DNA of 64,000 bases from Cycloclasticus pugetii PS-1. Its GTDB lineage: Bacteria > Pseudomonadota > Gammaproteobacteria > Methylococcales > Cycloclasticaceae. The stretch covers positions 1,860,001-1,924,000 of the forward strand of contig NZ_ARVU01000001.1 of the NCBI RefSeq assembly GCF_000384415.1. The letters are read 5' to 3'. Both the position numbers and the translations under genes were made by a program. Every line of letters starts with the position of its first letter. Within the stretch, counting starts at the first letter, position 1. Positions 47,615-56,997 of the stretch are shown one piece after another. Below the pieces are notes generated by a model. It was not told where the DNA came from, did no database searches, and worked only from the letters and a program-made list of their open reading frames with translations.

Positions 47615-48418
47615 TTAGACGAAACGGAATCCAATGCTACCCAAAGTGCCAAAATCAGCATGAAAGGTATCTCCACGTTCGACTGACAAAAGGCGCGTAA
47701 ATGAGCCACCTAATATCACTTGCCCCGGTTCCAGCGATATACCATGCGGAGCAAAACGCTTTGCCAGCCATACAATCCCATTACCTGGGTGATTAAGCAC
47801 GCCCGCAGAAACGCCCGTTTCTTCGATTAAACCATTACGCGAAATGACACCACCTATCCATCTTAAATCAACATCCATTGGCTTTACTGGTCGGCCACCA
47901 GTAATTAAACCAGCACAAGCAGCATTGTCCGCAATAGTATCAAACACTTTGCGTCGTTTGCCGGTTTCTGGGTCTACACGTATTACCCGTGAATCAACTA
48001 TTTCTACAGCTGGACAAACATAGTCAGTCGCTTTCAGCACATCCGTTAGCGTAATATCTTCACCAACAAGGCGTTTTCCTAAAACAAATGCTATCTCTAC
48101 TTCAACCAACGGCGCAATAAAACGGTCAAATGGAATTTCAGAGTTATCTGAAAATACCATATCATCCATTAACGTACCGTAATCAGGCTCGGTTATTTGC
48201 GATGCCATTTGCATAGCACGGGATGTTAAACCAATTTTTCGCCCTACAATTTTTCGCCCTTGAGCCAACCTAATTTTTGTCCATTCAGCTTGGATGGCAT
48301 AACCATCTTCAATGGTCATTTCAGGATACAGCTGAGAGAACTGCGGGATAGTCTCACCACTGGCTAGCGCTTTATCAAGCGCTAGCGCAGAGGCTTCTAA
48401 TATTTTTTGGTCTAACAC
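47615..48418 (-). CDS. 2-oxo-alkenoate hydratase, HpaH-like
   Basis: The 267-residue enzyme adds water to a 2-hydroxydienoate or 2-oxo-enoate. It resembles 2-oxo-hept-4-ene-1,7-dioate hydratase (HpaH) throughout: YPEMTIEDGYAIQAEW near 30, GRKIGLTSRAMQMASQI near 60, EPDYGTLMDDMVF near 78, VEVEIAFVLGKRL near 106, and the end ILGGSFTRLL/GDTFHADFG. The related 2-oxopent-4-enoate hydratase (BphH/DmpE) is the alternative and fits a hydrolase-based route better. It overlaps the hydrolase gene by 7 bases. Confidence 0.85.
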   Translation of the reverse strand: MLDQKILEASALALDKALASGETIPQFSQLYPEMTIEDGYAIQAEWTKIRLAQGRKIVGRKIGLTSRAMQMASQITEPDYGTLMDDMVFSDNSEIPFDRFIAPLVEVEIAFVLGKRLVGEDITLTDVLKATDYVCPAVEIVDSRVIRVDPETGKRRKVFDTIADNAACAGLITGGRPVKPMDVDLRWIGGVISRNGLIEETGVSAGVLNHPGNGIVWLAKRFAPHGISLEPGQVILGGSFTRLLSVERGDTFHADFGTLGSIGFRFV

Positions 48419-49275
48419 CTGATTTCTTTACCCAAGAAGTGAGACATAATAATTGGATACATACCGTCCCAACGTTGTGTTTGAGCCCAGTGACCACAAC
48501 GATCCAATACATGTAGCTCAGCACGTTTCAAATGCTGTAAGAAGTACATGCTAGTTTCTAGTGGTACCACTTTATCTTGACGACCGTGAATAATCGCCCA
48601 TTCATGGTCCATAGAAGCAAGGATAGGTGGTGGAATAACGAGCACTGTATTCATCTCTTCATTCATCGCTTTAAACATTACTTCTTGAATAGGACGCATT
48701 TTAGGGTCCATTGCTTTATCAAAACGATCTTGCATCACTGCTTCTAAATCTTCAAAGATACTTGGATCATAAACAAAGCTTTGAATTAACTCACGGTAAC
48801 GCGCTTTTCTTGGATCATCATAAAAAGTCATCATACGTGTAAGCGTGGATGATTTTTCGAATGGCGCACCGATAGCGCCCATCAACATACACTTATCAAA
48901 ACGATCTGGCATTTCAACAACACACTGCATAGCAAGCGCACCACCCATTGAATTACCAATAATATGTGTTTTTTCAATGCCTAACTCATCAAGCAAGCCC
49001 TTAATTTGCTCCACGCGATAGCCCATCCATCTAGCAATTTTTGTCGGCACTTCTTTCGGTAATTCTGATTGGCCGAAACCAATCGCATCCGGTGCAATCA
49101 CATAAAAATCTTTTGCTAAAATAGGAGCACATTGCGCCCAATTTGACATCGCACTGGCTCCTGGGCCTGCACCATGTAATAACAATAGCGGTGGATTTTT
49201 AGGGTTTCCTGCAATAATACAATTACTTGCAAGCTCCCCTGAAGGGATCATTTTTTCAACCATTTCAAAACTCAT
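48412..49275 (-). CDS. Meta-cleavage product hydrolase (alpha/beta hydrolase, BphD/DmpD-like)
   Basis: Hydrolyses the C-C bond of a ring-cleavage product (2-hydroxy-6-oxo-dienoate) to a 2-hydroxypentadienoate and a carboxylate. The alpha/beta hydrolase elements are LLLLHGAGPGASAMSNW near 30 (oxyanion region), nucleophile S109 in GNSMGGA, the acid in HGRQDKVVP near 235 and the histidine in DRCGHWAQ near 262. Length 287 and the GAGPGA loop match BphD/MhpC/DmpD. It starts the operon hydrolase-hydratase-aldolase. It could act on the product of an extradiol dioxygenase not present in this window. Confidence 0.87.
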   Translation of the reverse strand: MSFEMVEKMIPSGELASNCIIAGNPKNPPLLLLHGAGPGASAMSNWAQCAPILAKDFYVIAPDAIGFGQSELPKEVPTKIARWMGYRVEQIKGLLDELGIEKTHIIGNSMGGALAMQCVVEMPDRFDKCMLMGAIGAPFEKSSTLTRMMTFYDDPRKARYRELIQSFVYDPSIFEDLEAVMQDRFDKAMDPKMRPIQEVMFKAMNEEMNTVLVIPPPILASMDHEWAIIHGRQDKVVPLETSMYFLQHLKRAELHVLDRCGHWAQTQRWDGMYPIIMSHFLGKEIRC

Positions 49276-49320
49276 ATTTCTCTTCCTCTATATTAATTTA
49301 TAAAAAACTTCTACAACTCT

Positions 49321-49345
49321 AAAAACGATGGCCCTTAAAAGGCCC
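49321..49345 (-). terminator. Hairpin with T-tract between the LEH-like gene and the hydrolase
   Basis: On the minus strand GGGCCTTTTAAGGGCC (49345-49330) can fold into a stem with one G-G mismatch and is followed by ATCG and five Ts. It would partly separate the LEH-like gene from the hydrolase operon. Confidence 0.4.
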
Positions 49346-49392
49346 ATTAGTTTATTCACCACTATAAAATAACAGTATTCATTTAACGTCTG

Positions 49393-49785
49393 CTATAACA
49401 CTGGTCCACCACGTTTAAGCCAATCTTGCATATCCCAATACTCACGCCACGAACTTATTTTGCCATTATTATCAAACTCAAATATACCTAATACTGGCAG
49501 TTCTTCCATCATCGTGCCATCTTTAAAAGCAAAGGTATCGACTCGTTCGGTTACAACACGCTTACCATCTGCCACCAAGGTTAATATTTTAAATTCAGTG
49601 CTTGCTGTCATCTTTAAAAAACCTTCTACAGAGCCTGCTATTTGCTCGCGGCCCTTTAATGGCCCTAGCGGTAAGTTATGGTAAACAGCATCATCACTCA
49701 TTAACGATAAGATTGTATCCTGATCCATTTCATCCCAAGCCTCACAGAATCGCTTAACCGTTTCCTCATTATTGGTTACCAGCAT
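49393..49785 (-). CDS. Limonene-1,2-epoxide hydrolase/SnoaL-like small protein
   Basis: A 130-residue NTF2-fold protein. It has the pattern of limonene-epoxide hydrolases: an R-x-D pair in TERVDTF near 79 and a later aspartate in SWREYWDMQDW near 115, which together form the Asp-Arg-Asp catalytic set. The N-terminus FCEAWDEMDQDTILSLM and NLPLGPLKGREQI are typical of the superfamily. An epoxide hydrolase would suit arene- or alkene-oxide detoxification near a dioxygenase cluster. SnoaL-like cyclase or isomerase function is possible; the precise substrate is unknown. Confidence 0.7.
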   Translation of the reverse strand: MLVTNNEETVKRFCEAWDEMDQDTILSLMSDDAVYHNLPLGPLKGREQIAGSVEGFLKMTASTEFKILTLVADGKRVVTERVDTFAFKDGTMMEELPVLGIFEFDNNGKISSWREYWDMQDWLKRGGPVL

Positions 49786-50118
49786 GCCCCTCCTTCTTAT
49801 ATATGAGAACCGCGCTTTTCATACCACTTAGGGCTAGCATTCAACATGCACGACACAAAACGCAGATGTTGGCGACTCAAAAGAAAACTAACACTTGTTA
49901 TTTTTACAGATCGGCATAATGCTAACCACTTACAGCGACTAAATCAATGCTTTTTATGCTTGAGATTTAGTAAAAATCTACTCTTAACTTTAATCTAATT
50001 CTCAAGTCGAAGCAAAGCTAGTTGATTCTCCTCATTATTGTATTTTTTTAAAACTTTGGCAGGCCATCATCATTCAGCTGTTCTTGTTTTAGACTGAGCT
50101 TTTAAAAAGCAATGTCAG
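49786..50118. other. 333-base intergenic stretch with an inverted repeat
   Basis: No gene is seen here; in particular the HyuB subunit expected after HyuA is absent. ACTAAATC (49938-49945) and GATTTAGT (49964-49971) form an 8-base inverted repeat with an 18-base spacer upstream of the leftward LEH-like gene, a candidate operator. The rest is AT-rich with no clear terminator for the hydantoinase gene. Confidence 0.45.
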
Positions 50119-52062
50119 CTATAGTTTCGATAGAACCAAGTTACCTATATGATCAACCTGACATTGCCAACCAGCGGCTAGGTACGTGGTTGCCACCTGT
50201 TCAACAATGAGCGCTTCCCCATTAATTACGTCATTCGACATTAACTCTTTTCGTTGGTAAATATGCATTCCATCATCCATTTCAACAGGCACCTTACCGT
50301 CTTTATCACGTGAACACTGTTCAACTAACCTAGGCTTCGGCATTTCACCCGATAATGACACCCTCAGATTAACTAATTCAACGGCCAGCTCTAGATCATG
50401 CCCATAACGGCTCTTATGCATCGTATGAAAGTCTTTAATCACTGTCGCCGAATCACTCCATTGTATTGGCAACGTATACGACTGACCGACATACCTTAGA
50501 TCAACCAGGTAGTTTATTTTTATATCGTCTAAGGACACGCCTTCCGCCATTAATTCTGCTTGGCCTTGCCTCACTAAAGTTAAAAAACCATGCTCTATTT
50601 GCTCAACAGCTACATCATCCAACCGCCCTAGTAAGCTTCGGGACAACTCACGCGAGCGTGGCGCTGCTAACATCCCAAAGGCAGACAGCACACCCGAGTT
50701 AACAGGGACTATGGCTGTTTGCATTCCCAAAGCCTCCGCTAAAGCACACACATGCAAACTGCCTGCCCCACCAAACGTCATTAAGGCATAAGGCCTTGGA
50801 TCAATACCACGCTGAATTGAAATAACACGTAACGCTCGTGCCATATGTTCATTCGCTAACTTAATAACCCCTTGCGCTGCCTCTTTAGGTTCACATCCCA
50901 AGTCTGCCGCTAAGCTCTCCATTGCTTGATTTGTCGACTTTATATCTAAGGGCATATCACCACCAAGAAAATAACGCGTATTAATTCTAGCCAAATATAC
51001 ATTGGCATCCGTTACTGTTACTGCCTGCCCACCTTTGCCATAACAAGCTGGCCCAGGTGAGGCACCCGCAGATGCAGGTCCAACACACAGCAACCCACCT
51101 GCATCAACAGATGCAATAGAGCCACCGCCTGCACCAATGGTATGCATATCCACCATTGGAACCGCAACGGGATAACCCTCAATTTGCCCCTCGTTTGTTA
51201 ACGCTATCGCACCATCTAATAAGGCCACATCCGTAGACGTCCCCCCCATATCCAACGTTAACAGACGATCAAACCCTGCTTTTTCACCTATATGTAATGC
51301 GGCCATTAATCCGCCAGCAGGGCCAGACAAAAGCATTCGAACCGCTTGTTTACCTGCCTGTTCTGCGGCTATCGTTCCACCAGAGCTTTGCATCACAGAA
51401 ACGGATGATGCTTTAACTGCTGCTCTTAGTCTATCTAGATAACCAATGACTAACGGCCCAACATAAGCATTCAACCAAGTCGCCATACCGCGTTCATATT
51501 CTTTATATTCAGCCAAAACCAGCGATGAACGCGATACAAATAAACCTTCAGGCATGGCCGCCTCTAATCGTCTTTCTGCTGCATCATCTAAAAAAGAGAA
51601 TAAGAAATTAATCGCAACTGCTTCTGGTTCTAGATAATTTATTTTTGAAATCAATGTTGCGATCTGCTCATCGCATAGCGGTTCAATCACTTCACCCTGC
51701 GCTGAGACACGCCCGCCCGTTTCCAAACACAAGTTTGAGGGCACCGGCGGCTCTTCCGGTTTTGGGTTTAAGTTGTAAAGCTCTTTCCTTGCTTGGCGAC
51801 CTATCGTTAACATATCCGCTAAGCCATGGTTTGTCACAAAGCAGCAACGGACACCTTTTTTTTCTAATACAGCATTAGTCGCCACTGTTGATCCATGCAC
51901 AATCAACAAACTTTCATTATCAACGCCCAAGGCATTAATGCCTTGCAAAATAGCTTTTTCAGGAGCCTCTGGGGTTGAAAGCACCTTATGAATACGCACG
52001 CCTTGATCGTCTATGTAAACAAAATCGGTGAAAGTGCCGCCAGTATCTATACCTAATAACAT
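50119..52062 (-). CDS. Hydantoinase/oxoprolinase A-subunit family protein (HyuA-like)
   Basis: A 647-residue ASKHA-fold protein: GIDTGGTFTDFVYI at the N-terminus (phosphate 1 loop), LLSGPAGGLMAALHIG near 244, LTLDMGGTSTDVALL near 268 (phosphate 2 loop), and MTFGGAGSLHVCALAEAL near 427. Family members are ATP-dependent hydantoinases, 5-oxoprolinases or acetone carboxylase beta subunits and usually work with a HyuB subunit, which I do not find. The substrate is therefore unclear. It is divergent from the ABC operon at 52.2 kb and 333 bases from the next gene downstream. Confidence 0.82.
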   Translation of the reverse strand: MLLGIDTGGTFTDFVYIDDQGVRIHKVLSTPEAPEKAILQGINALGVDNESLLIVHGSTVATNAVLEKKGVRCCFVTNHGLADMLTIGRQARKELYNLNPKPEEPPVPSNLCLETGGRVSAQGEVIEPLCDEQIATLISKINYLEPEAVAINFLFSFLDDAAERRLEAAMPEGLFVSRSSLVLAEYKEYERGMATWLNAYVGPLVIGYLDRLRAAVKASSVSVMQSSGGTIAAEQAGKQAVRMLLSGPAGGLMAALHIGEKAGFDRLLTLDMGGTSTDVALLDGAIALTNEGQIEGYPVAVPMVDMHTIGAGGGSIASVDAGGLLCVGPASAGASPGPACYGKGGQAVTVTDANVYLARINTRYFLGGDMPLDIKSTNQAMESLAADLGCEPKEAAQGVIKLANEHMARALRVISIQRGIDPRPYALMTFGGAGSLHVCALAEALGMQTAIVPVNSGVLSAFGMLAAPRSRELSRSLLGRLDDVAVEQIEHGFLTLVRQGQAELMAEGVSLDDIKINYLVDLRYVGQSYTLPIQWSDSATVIKDFHTMHKSRYGHDLELAVELVNLRVSLSGEMPKPRLVEQCSRDKDGKVPVEMDDGMHIYQRKELMSNDVINGEALIVEQVATTYLAAGWQCQVDHIGNLVLSKL

Positions 52063-52215
52063 GAAAAAAGCTCAACCTTTTAAACCTGTATTTTTACATG
52101 CCTCTATAATAGATTCACCCCTATTTATCTGACCATCGTTGCTTGAAAGGAAGTCAGGCACATATTAGACTCCTTCGTTTAACCCCCTAAACTAAGATCA
52201 CAGATACTAAATTTG

Positions 52216-53148
52216 ATGAGCAGCCTAATAGAAGTTAACCATTTATCGCGTCAATTTGGTCACCATTGTGCTGTTGACGATGTAAGCTTTTCGCTTAATA
52301 AAGGCGAGGTTCTTGGCTTTTTGGGGCCAAATGGGGCTGGTAAATCAACCACCATGAAAATGATTTGTGGCAACTTAACACCCACCGTCGGTGAAATTAA
52401 AATTAATGGTTATGACATTATCGACCAACCCAAACTTGCCAAAGCTGAATTAGGGTTTTTGCCTGAAATACCCCCTGTTTATCCAGATCTGACGGTAGAT
52501 GAATACCTGCGCTACTGCGCCAAACTGCACGGTTTACGTAAACACGCCATTAAACTCTCTGTAGAACGTGGAAAGCTAAAATGTGGTTTAAGCGACATGG
52601 GGCATCGTTTAATTGGCAATTTATCAAAGGGTTATCAACAACGCGTTGGTATTGCTCAAGCTATTTTACATAACCCATCGGTGATTATTTTAGACGAACC
52701 CACGGTTGGCCTAGACCCTATTCAAATTTTAGAAATTCGTGAACTCATTCGTGAACTTGGCAATGAACACAGTGTCATTTTATCCACTCATATACTGCCC
52801 GAGGTTCAGCATTCATGCAGTAGAGTACAAATCATTCATCACGGAAAACTGGTATTAAATGAGCCTGTTGAAGGCTTATCTCGCAGAATGACGTCTTCGA
52901 GCTTAATAGTGCGCTTTCGTCAACAACCGAACGAGGAAGTACTGCAAAACGTGCCCAACATAACAGCCCTTGAAGCCCTCGACACCGGGCAGTACCTGAT
53001 TCAGCATACCCAAGGCACTAGTATCTCAGAAACGATAGTCGAGCTGTCGGTAACAAATAACTGGGGCTTGCTAGAGTTGACACCTCAGCAACACGATATG
53101 GAACAAATTTTCCTTTCACTCACTCAACATTCAAATAACCATGAATAG
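52216..53148 (+). CDS. ABC transporter ATP-binding protein, GldA-like
   Basis: A 310-residue ATPase with Walker A GPNGAGKST near 38, an LSKGYQQRVGIAQA signature near 136 and Walker B VIILDEPTVGLDP near 156. The C-terminal extension of about 90 residues is usual in GldA/NosF-type exporters. The ATG at 52216 is chosen over the TTG just before it. It overlaps the permease gene by 8 bases and starts a four-gene run with mutM at the end. The exported substrate is not known; in Bacteroidetes GldA/F/G serve gliding, but such sets are common in non-gliding bacteria. Confidence 0.88.
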   Translation: MSSLIEVNHLSRQFGHHCAVDDVSFSLNKGEVLGFLGPNGAGKSTTMKMICGNLTPTVGEIKINGYDIIDQPKLAKAELGFLPEIPPVYPDLTVDEYLRYCAKLHGLRKHAIKLSVERGKLKCGLSDMGHRLIGNLSKGYQQRVGIAQAILHNPSVIILDEPTVGLDPIQILEIRELIRELGNEHSVILSTHILPEVQHSCSRVQIIHHGKLVLNEPVEGLSRRMTSSSLIVRFRQQPNEEVLQNVPNITALEALDTGQYLIQHTQGTSISETIVELSVTNNWGLLELTPQQHDMEQIFLSLTQHSNNHE

Positions 53149-53884
53149 TTTCACGATTGCCAGCCGAGAACTGCGCAGTTTATTTCTGTCACCACTTGCG
53201 TGGACCATTCTCGGTGTTAGCCAGCTTATTTTGGCCTACATGTTTTTAACACAAATTGATTATTATTTAGCGATACAACCCAAACTTATTGGTATACCGG
53301 GTGCGCCTGGCGTAACCGATCTGATTGTCGCACCGCTGTTTGGTAATGCTGCTGTCATCTTGTTACTTATTATTCCACTGCTAACCATGCGAACCATCAG
53401 TGATGAACGCCGCAACAAAACCATTAGCTTGCTGTTTTCTGCTCCCGTCAGTCTAACTGAAATTGTGCTTGGTAAATTCCTTGCCATTTTTGCTTTCTTA
53501 CTGATTATTCTTTTATCCATCACCCTAATGCCGCTCTCGTTATTGACTGTAGGCGAACTCGATATAGGCAAGCTTTTCGCCTGCCTGCTTGCCATGGTCT
53601 TACTGATGGCTTCGTTCAATGCGCTAGGGCTTTACATGTCTGCTATTGCCTCTCAACCAACGGTTGCAGCAATCGGAAGTTTTGGCGCTTTATTACTCTT
53701 ATGGATTATTGATTGGGCTGGTAACAGCAGCAGTGTGCTTGAATATATTTCTATCATGCGACATTTCGAAAACTTACTACGCGGCTTAATACACTCGACT
53801 GATATTTTTTACTTTATTTTGTTTATAGCCGGGTTTTTAATTCTCAGCATTCGTCGATTAGATAACGACCGTTTACAAAAATGA
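53141..53884 (+). CDS. ABC transporter permease, GldF-like
   Basis: A 247-residue ABC-2 type permease with six membrane segments: first near 20-38, a long periplasmic loop, then segments near 68-90, 106-132, 140-165, 172-195 and 220-240. A cytoplasmic stretch TMRTISDERRNKTISLL near 84-100 is the coupling region typical of the NosY/GldF group. It overlaps the ATPase by 8 bases and the next gene by 4, so the three are made together. Confidence 0.85.
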   Translation: MNSFTIASRELRSLFLSPLAWTILGVSQLILAYMFLTQIDYYLAIQPKLIGIPGAPGVTDLIVAPLFGNAAVILLLIIPLLTMRTISDERRNKTISLLFSAPVSLTEIVLGKFLAIFAFLLIILLSITLMPLSLLTVGELDIGKLFACLLAMVLLMASFNALGLYMSAIASQPTVAAIGSFGALLLLWIIDWAGNSSSVLEYISIMRHFENLLRGLIHSTDIFYFILFIAGFLILSIRRLDNDRLQK

Positions 53885-55230
53885 AAATATCCCGCAAAGC
53901 ACACCAATTTATTCGGCTGCAAAATGTCGTTTTCACACTTTTATTTCTTGGCGTACTTGGCCTACTCGCTTGGCTAAGCACACAATATACCGCCCAATTT
54001 GATTGGACAGCCAATAGTAGAAATTCGTTATCTACCCCGAGCATCCAATTACTGAAACAATTAACACACCCCATAGAGGTAGACGCGTACGCCACTGAAA
54101 ATGATATTTTGCGCCAACAAATCTCTGAGCTTATTGATAAATATAGCCACCATAAAACAGATATTACATTAACCCTTATTAACCCCGATATACGCCCTGA
54201 CCAAGCACGTGAAGAAGGCATCACCGCCGATGGTGAGTTAGTGATTCGCTATAACGGTAAACGCGAATCACTACAACAATTAAACGAGCAAGCCTTTACC
54301 AATGCCCTACAAAGGCTTGCTAATAGTGATCAGCGTTGGGTTGTTTTTCTCACCGGGCACGGCGAGCGCAACCCAGCAGGCCATTCAAATTATGACTTTG
54401 GCCTATTCGCAAACGAATTAAAAAACAAAGGCATTAATAGCCAAACCATTAATCTAATGGATACGCCATCCATACCAAACAATACATCCTTGCTCGTCAT
54501 CGCTGACCCACAGGTAAATTACCTAGCCGGAGAAATCGACGTGATAAAACAATATCTTGCTAAAGGTCGGGCATTATTATTGTTGGGCGAACCTAATCAA
54601 TCCGAACCTCTTAAGCCTTTAACAGAACTGTTAACGATTCAACTCTTGCCCGGCACTGTGGTCGATGCCACTACCCAAGTCTTTGGTATTGATGACCCAA
54701 CCTTTGCCTTGGTCACCGCATACCCTAACCATTTAGCAACCAAACATTTAAAGGCTATGAGCTTGTTTCCAGGCGCCGCTGGACTCAGTTTATTAGCTAA
54801 CAGCCCTTATCAAGCCGACCCCTTATTATCTACGCTGGAACGTTCATGGACAGAAACAGGTGATATTGAAGGGCAAATACAATTTGACCCCGATACGGAT
54901 GAAAAGCAGGGCCCCATTACAATTGGTTATGCGCTGAATAAAAAAGATGACAATACCAAAGAGCAGCGCATTATTGTTTTGGGCGATGCGGATTTCTTAT
55001 CCAATACTTTTCTTGGTAATGGCGCTAATTTAGACCTTGGTCTTAGTCTGATTCAATGGCTCAACCACGATGATTCCTTTATTGATATTCCTGCAAAAAC
55101 AGCGCCCGATACCACACTAGAAATAAGCCAACAGTGGTCGCTTATTTTTGGTCTTGGGTTTTTGTTTCTGCTACCGGCCCTCTTTATCGTCAGTGGCCTG
55201 CTCATTTGGCTTAAACGCAAAAAACGTTAA
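53881..55230 (+). CDS. GldG-like ABC transporter auxiliary protein
   Basis: A 449-residue protein anchored by an N-terminal membrane segment (about 18-38) and a second at the C-terminus (about 420-443), with a large extracytoplasmic domain between. The VVFLTGHGERNP motif near 150 and the following LLVIADPQ block are hallmarks of the GldG/DUF4350-type domain (a ThuA-like fold). It probably forms part of the transporter complex with the two preceding genes. Its molecular job is not established. Confidence 0.8.
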   Translation: MKISRKAHQFIRLQNVVFTLLFLGVLGLLAWLSTQYTAQFDWTANSRNSLSTPSIQLLKQLTHPIEVDAYATENDILRQQISELIDKYSHHKTDITLTLINPDIRPDQAREEGITADGELVIRYNGKRESLQQLNEQAFTNALQRLANSDQRWVVFLTGHGERNPAGHSNYDFGLFANELKNKGINSQTINLMDTPSIPNNTSLLVIADPQVNYLAGEIDVIKQYLAKGRALLLLGEPNQSEPLKPLTELLTIQLLPGTVVDATTQVFGIDDPTFALVTAYPNHLATKHLKAMSLFPGAAGLSLLANSPYQADPLLSTLERSWTETGDIEGQIQFDPDTDEKQGPITIGYALNKKDDNTKEQRIIVLGDADFLSNTFLGNGANLDLGLSLIQWLNHDDSFIDIPAKTAPDTTLEISQQWSLIFGLGFLFLLPALFIVSGLLIWLKRKKR

Positions 55231-55233
55231 GCT

Positions 55234-56091
55234 ATGAAAAATCGTCTACTTATCAACTTGCTACTAATTACCTTAGTGGTCTGTCTAGGCATGATTGCCT
55301 GGCTAAAGCCCGGGCATGAAGCCCCTAAAAAAAACAACCTAGCTGGGTTAGACATCAACACTATTCAGCACATTAAGATCGAGCGAACAGCGGCTAATAC
55401 CATAGAATTAAAGCGCCTACAAAACCAGTGGTACTTAACCCAGCCTGTCAACACACTAGCCTTAGCAGGCAAGGTAGAAAGGTTACTTAAAATATCTCAG
55501 ATCAAACCAACCACTAGCTACCCATTAGAAAAACAGCCACTCAGTCAATTTGGCCTAGATACACCAACAGTTAAGGTCTCTTTTAACAAAAAAACACTCA
55601 ATATTGGCAAAACAGAAAGCGTTCAATCACGTCGCTACGTCAGCAACGACACACAATTATTTTTATTAGACGACACTTTTTTACATCATCTAACCGCGCC
55701 TGTTGATGCTTATATTGACACTCGGCTGATACCCAATAACGGTCAGATTATTGGCTTAAAAACACCCGAGATAACGCTTCAACGACAAGAAGATAATACT
55801 TGGAAAAATATCCAATCACCCACTGACGAGCTCTCATCAGACGCGGTTCAAATGCTTCTCGATGAATGGCGATTTGCCCGCGCTATTACTGTTACTACAA
55901 AATTCGACGCCACACCTACCGAACAGATTATTATTTCTCTCTACGAGCAGCCAAACTTGACCTTTCATTTAATAAAGCAAAAAGACAGCGTCTTGCTAGT
56001 CTCCAATGATAAAAAACTTGCATATCAGTTTAGTGATACAAAATATAAGAAAATGACAACTCTACCGAGATTGGAGACACCCGATGCCTGA
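55234..56091 (+). CDS. DUF4340 family protein
   Basis: A 285-residue protein with one N-terminal membrane anchor (about 5-22) and an extracytoplasmic domain rich in beta-strands. DUF4340 features are visible: INTIQHIKIERTAANTIEL near 46, WYLTQPVNTLA near 67, an SQFGLDTPTVKVSF block near 108 and later a strand IIGLKTPEITLQRQEDNTW. This family routinely follows GldA/F/G sets, as here, 3 bases after the GldG-like gene. The function is unknown. It overlaps mutM by 8 bases. Confidence 0.8.
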   Translation: MKNRLLINLLLITLVVCLGMIAWLKPGHEAPKKNNLAGLDINTIQHIKIERTAANTIELKRLQNQWYLTQPVNTLALAGKVERLLKISQIKPTTSYPLEKQPLSQFGLDTPTVKVSFNKKTLNIGKTESVQSRRYVSNDTQLFLLDDTFLHHLTAPVDAYIDTRLIPNNGQIIGLKTPEITLQRQEDNTWKNIQSPTDELSSDAVQMLLDEWRFARAITVTTKFDATPTEQIIISLYEQPNLTFHLIKQKDSVLLVSNDKKLAYQFSDTKYKKMTTLPRLETPDA

Positions 56092-56899
56092 GTTACCAGA
56101 AGTCGAAACGACTCGTCGCGGAATTGCCCCTCATATTGAAGGCAAACAAGTTTCACAGGTCATTGTCCGACAAGCAAAATTACGTTGGCCCGTTAGCCCA
56201 GAAGTTTCCACCTTATTACCGGGTCTTTGCATTAACCATGTTAAACGTCGTGCAAAATACCTATTGCTTGAAACCGATAAGGGCACGTTAATTATCCACC
56301 TGGGCATGTCGGGTAGTTTACGCATCGTTCAGGCTTCAACGACACCAGAAAAACACGAGCATATTGACATTATTTTTAGTAATAACACCTGCTTGCGCTA
56401 TAAAGATCCGCGCCGTTTCGGTTCGCTGTTATGGTCAACAGATGTCATTGAAAATCACAAATTAATACAACACCTTGGGCCAGAGCCTTTATCCGACGCA
56501 TTTAATATTGACGATTTTTACCCAAAGGCTCAATTAAAAAAAACACCCATTAAAAGTTTTATTATGGATGGGCAAGTCGTTGTCGGCGTTGGTAATATTT
56601 ATGCTAGCGAAGCATTATTTCAGGCAGGCATTCACCCTAAACGTGCCGCTAACAAAGTTTCTAAAAAGCGCTTGATTAACCTCGTTTTTGCCATTAAAAA
56701 AATCCTAGCGCAAGCTATACAACAAGGCGGCACAACGTTAAAAGATTTTGTTAACAGTGACGGCAACCCTGGTTATTTTCAACAAACACTTAATGTTTAC
56801 GGGCAAAAAGACAAACCTTGCCCAAGGTGCAAAGCACCCATTAAACAAATCATTATTGCTCAACGATCGACCTTTTACTGCACCCACTGCCAACGTTAA
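56084..56899 (+). CDS. mutM: Formamidopyrimidine-DNA glycosylase MutM (Fpg)
   Basis: MutM removes 8-oxoguanine and formamidopyrimidines and cuts the abasic site. The N-terminus PELPEVETTRRG supplies catalytic Pro2 and Glu3, K58 is in RRAKYLLLE, and the zinc finger at the C-terminus reads CPRC and CTHCQR. The helix-two-turn-helix GVGNIYASEALF is near 166. Length 271 is normal. It overlaps the DUF4340 gene, so its expression appears tied to the ABC operon. Confidence 0.96.
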   Translation: MPELPEVETTRRGIAPHIEGKQVSQVIVRQAKLRWPVSPEVSTLLPGLCINHVKRRAKYLLLETDKGTLIIHLGMSGSLRIVQASTTPEKHEHIDIIFSNNTCLRYKDPRRFGSLLWSTDVIENHKLIQHLGPEPLSDAFNIDDFYPKAQLKKTPIKSFIMDGQVVVGVGNIYASEALFQAGIHPKRAANKVSKKRLINLVFAIKKILAQAIQQGGTTLKDFVNSDGNPGYFQQTLNVYGQKDKPCPRCKAPIKQIIIAQRSTFYCTHCQR

Positions 56900-56997
56900 A
56901 TACTTGACGAGCTAACGCCTACCAATAACGTTTTTTAATTCTTTATTAGGCATACCCTCCTAATTCCTATAGAGTTATAGCTCTAAAGGGAGTTTGC

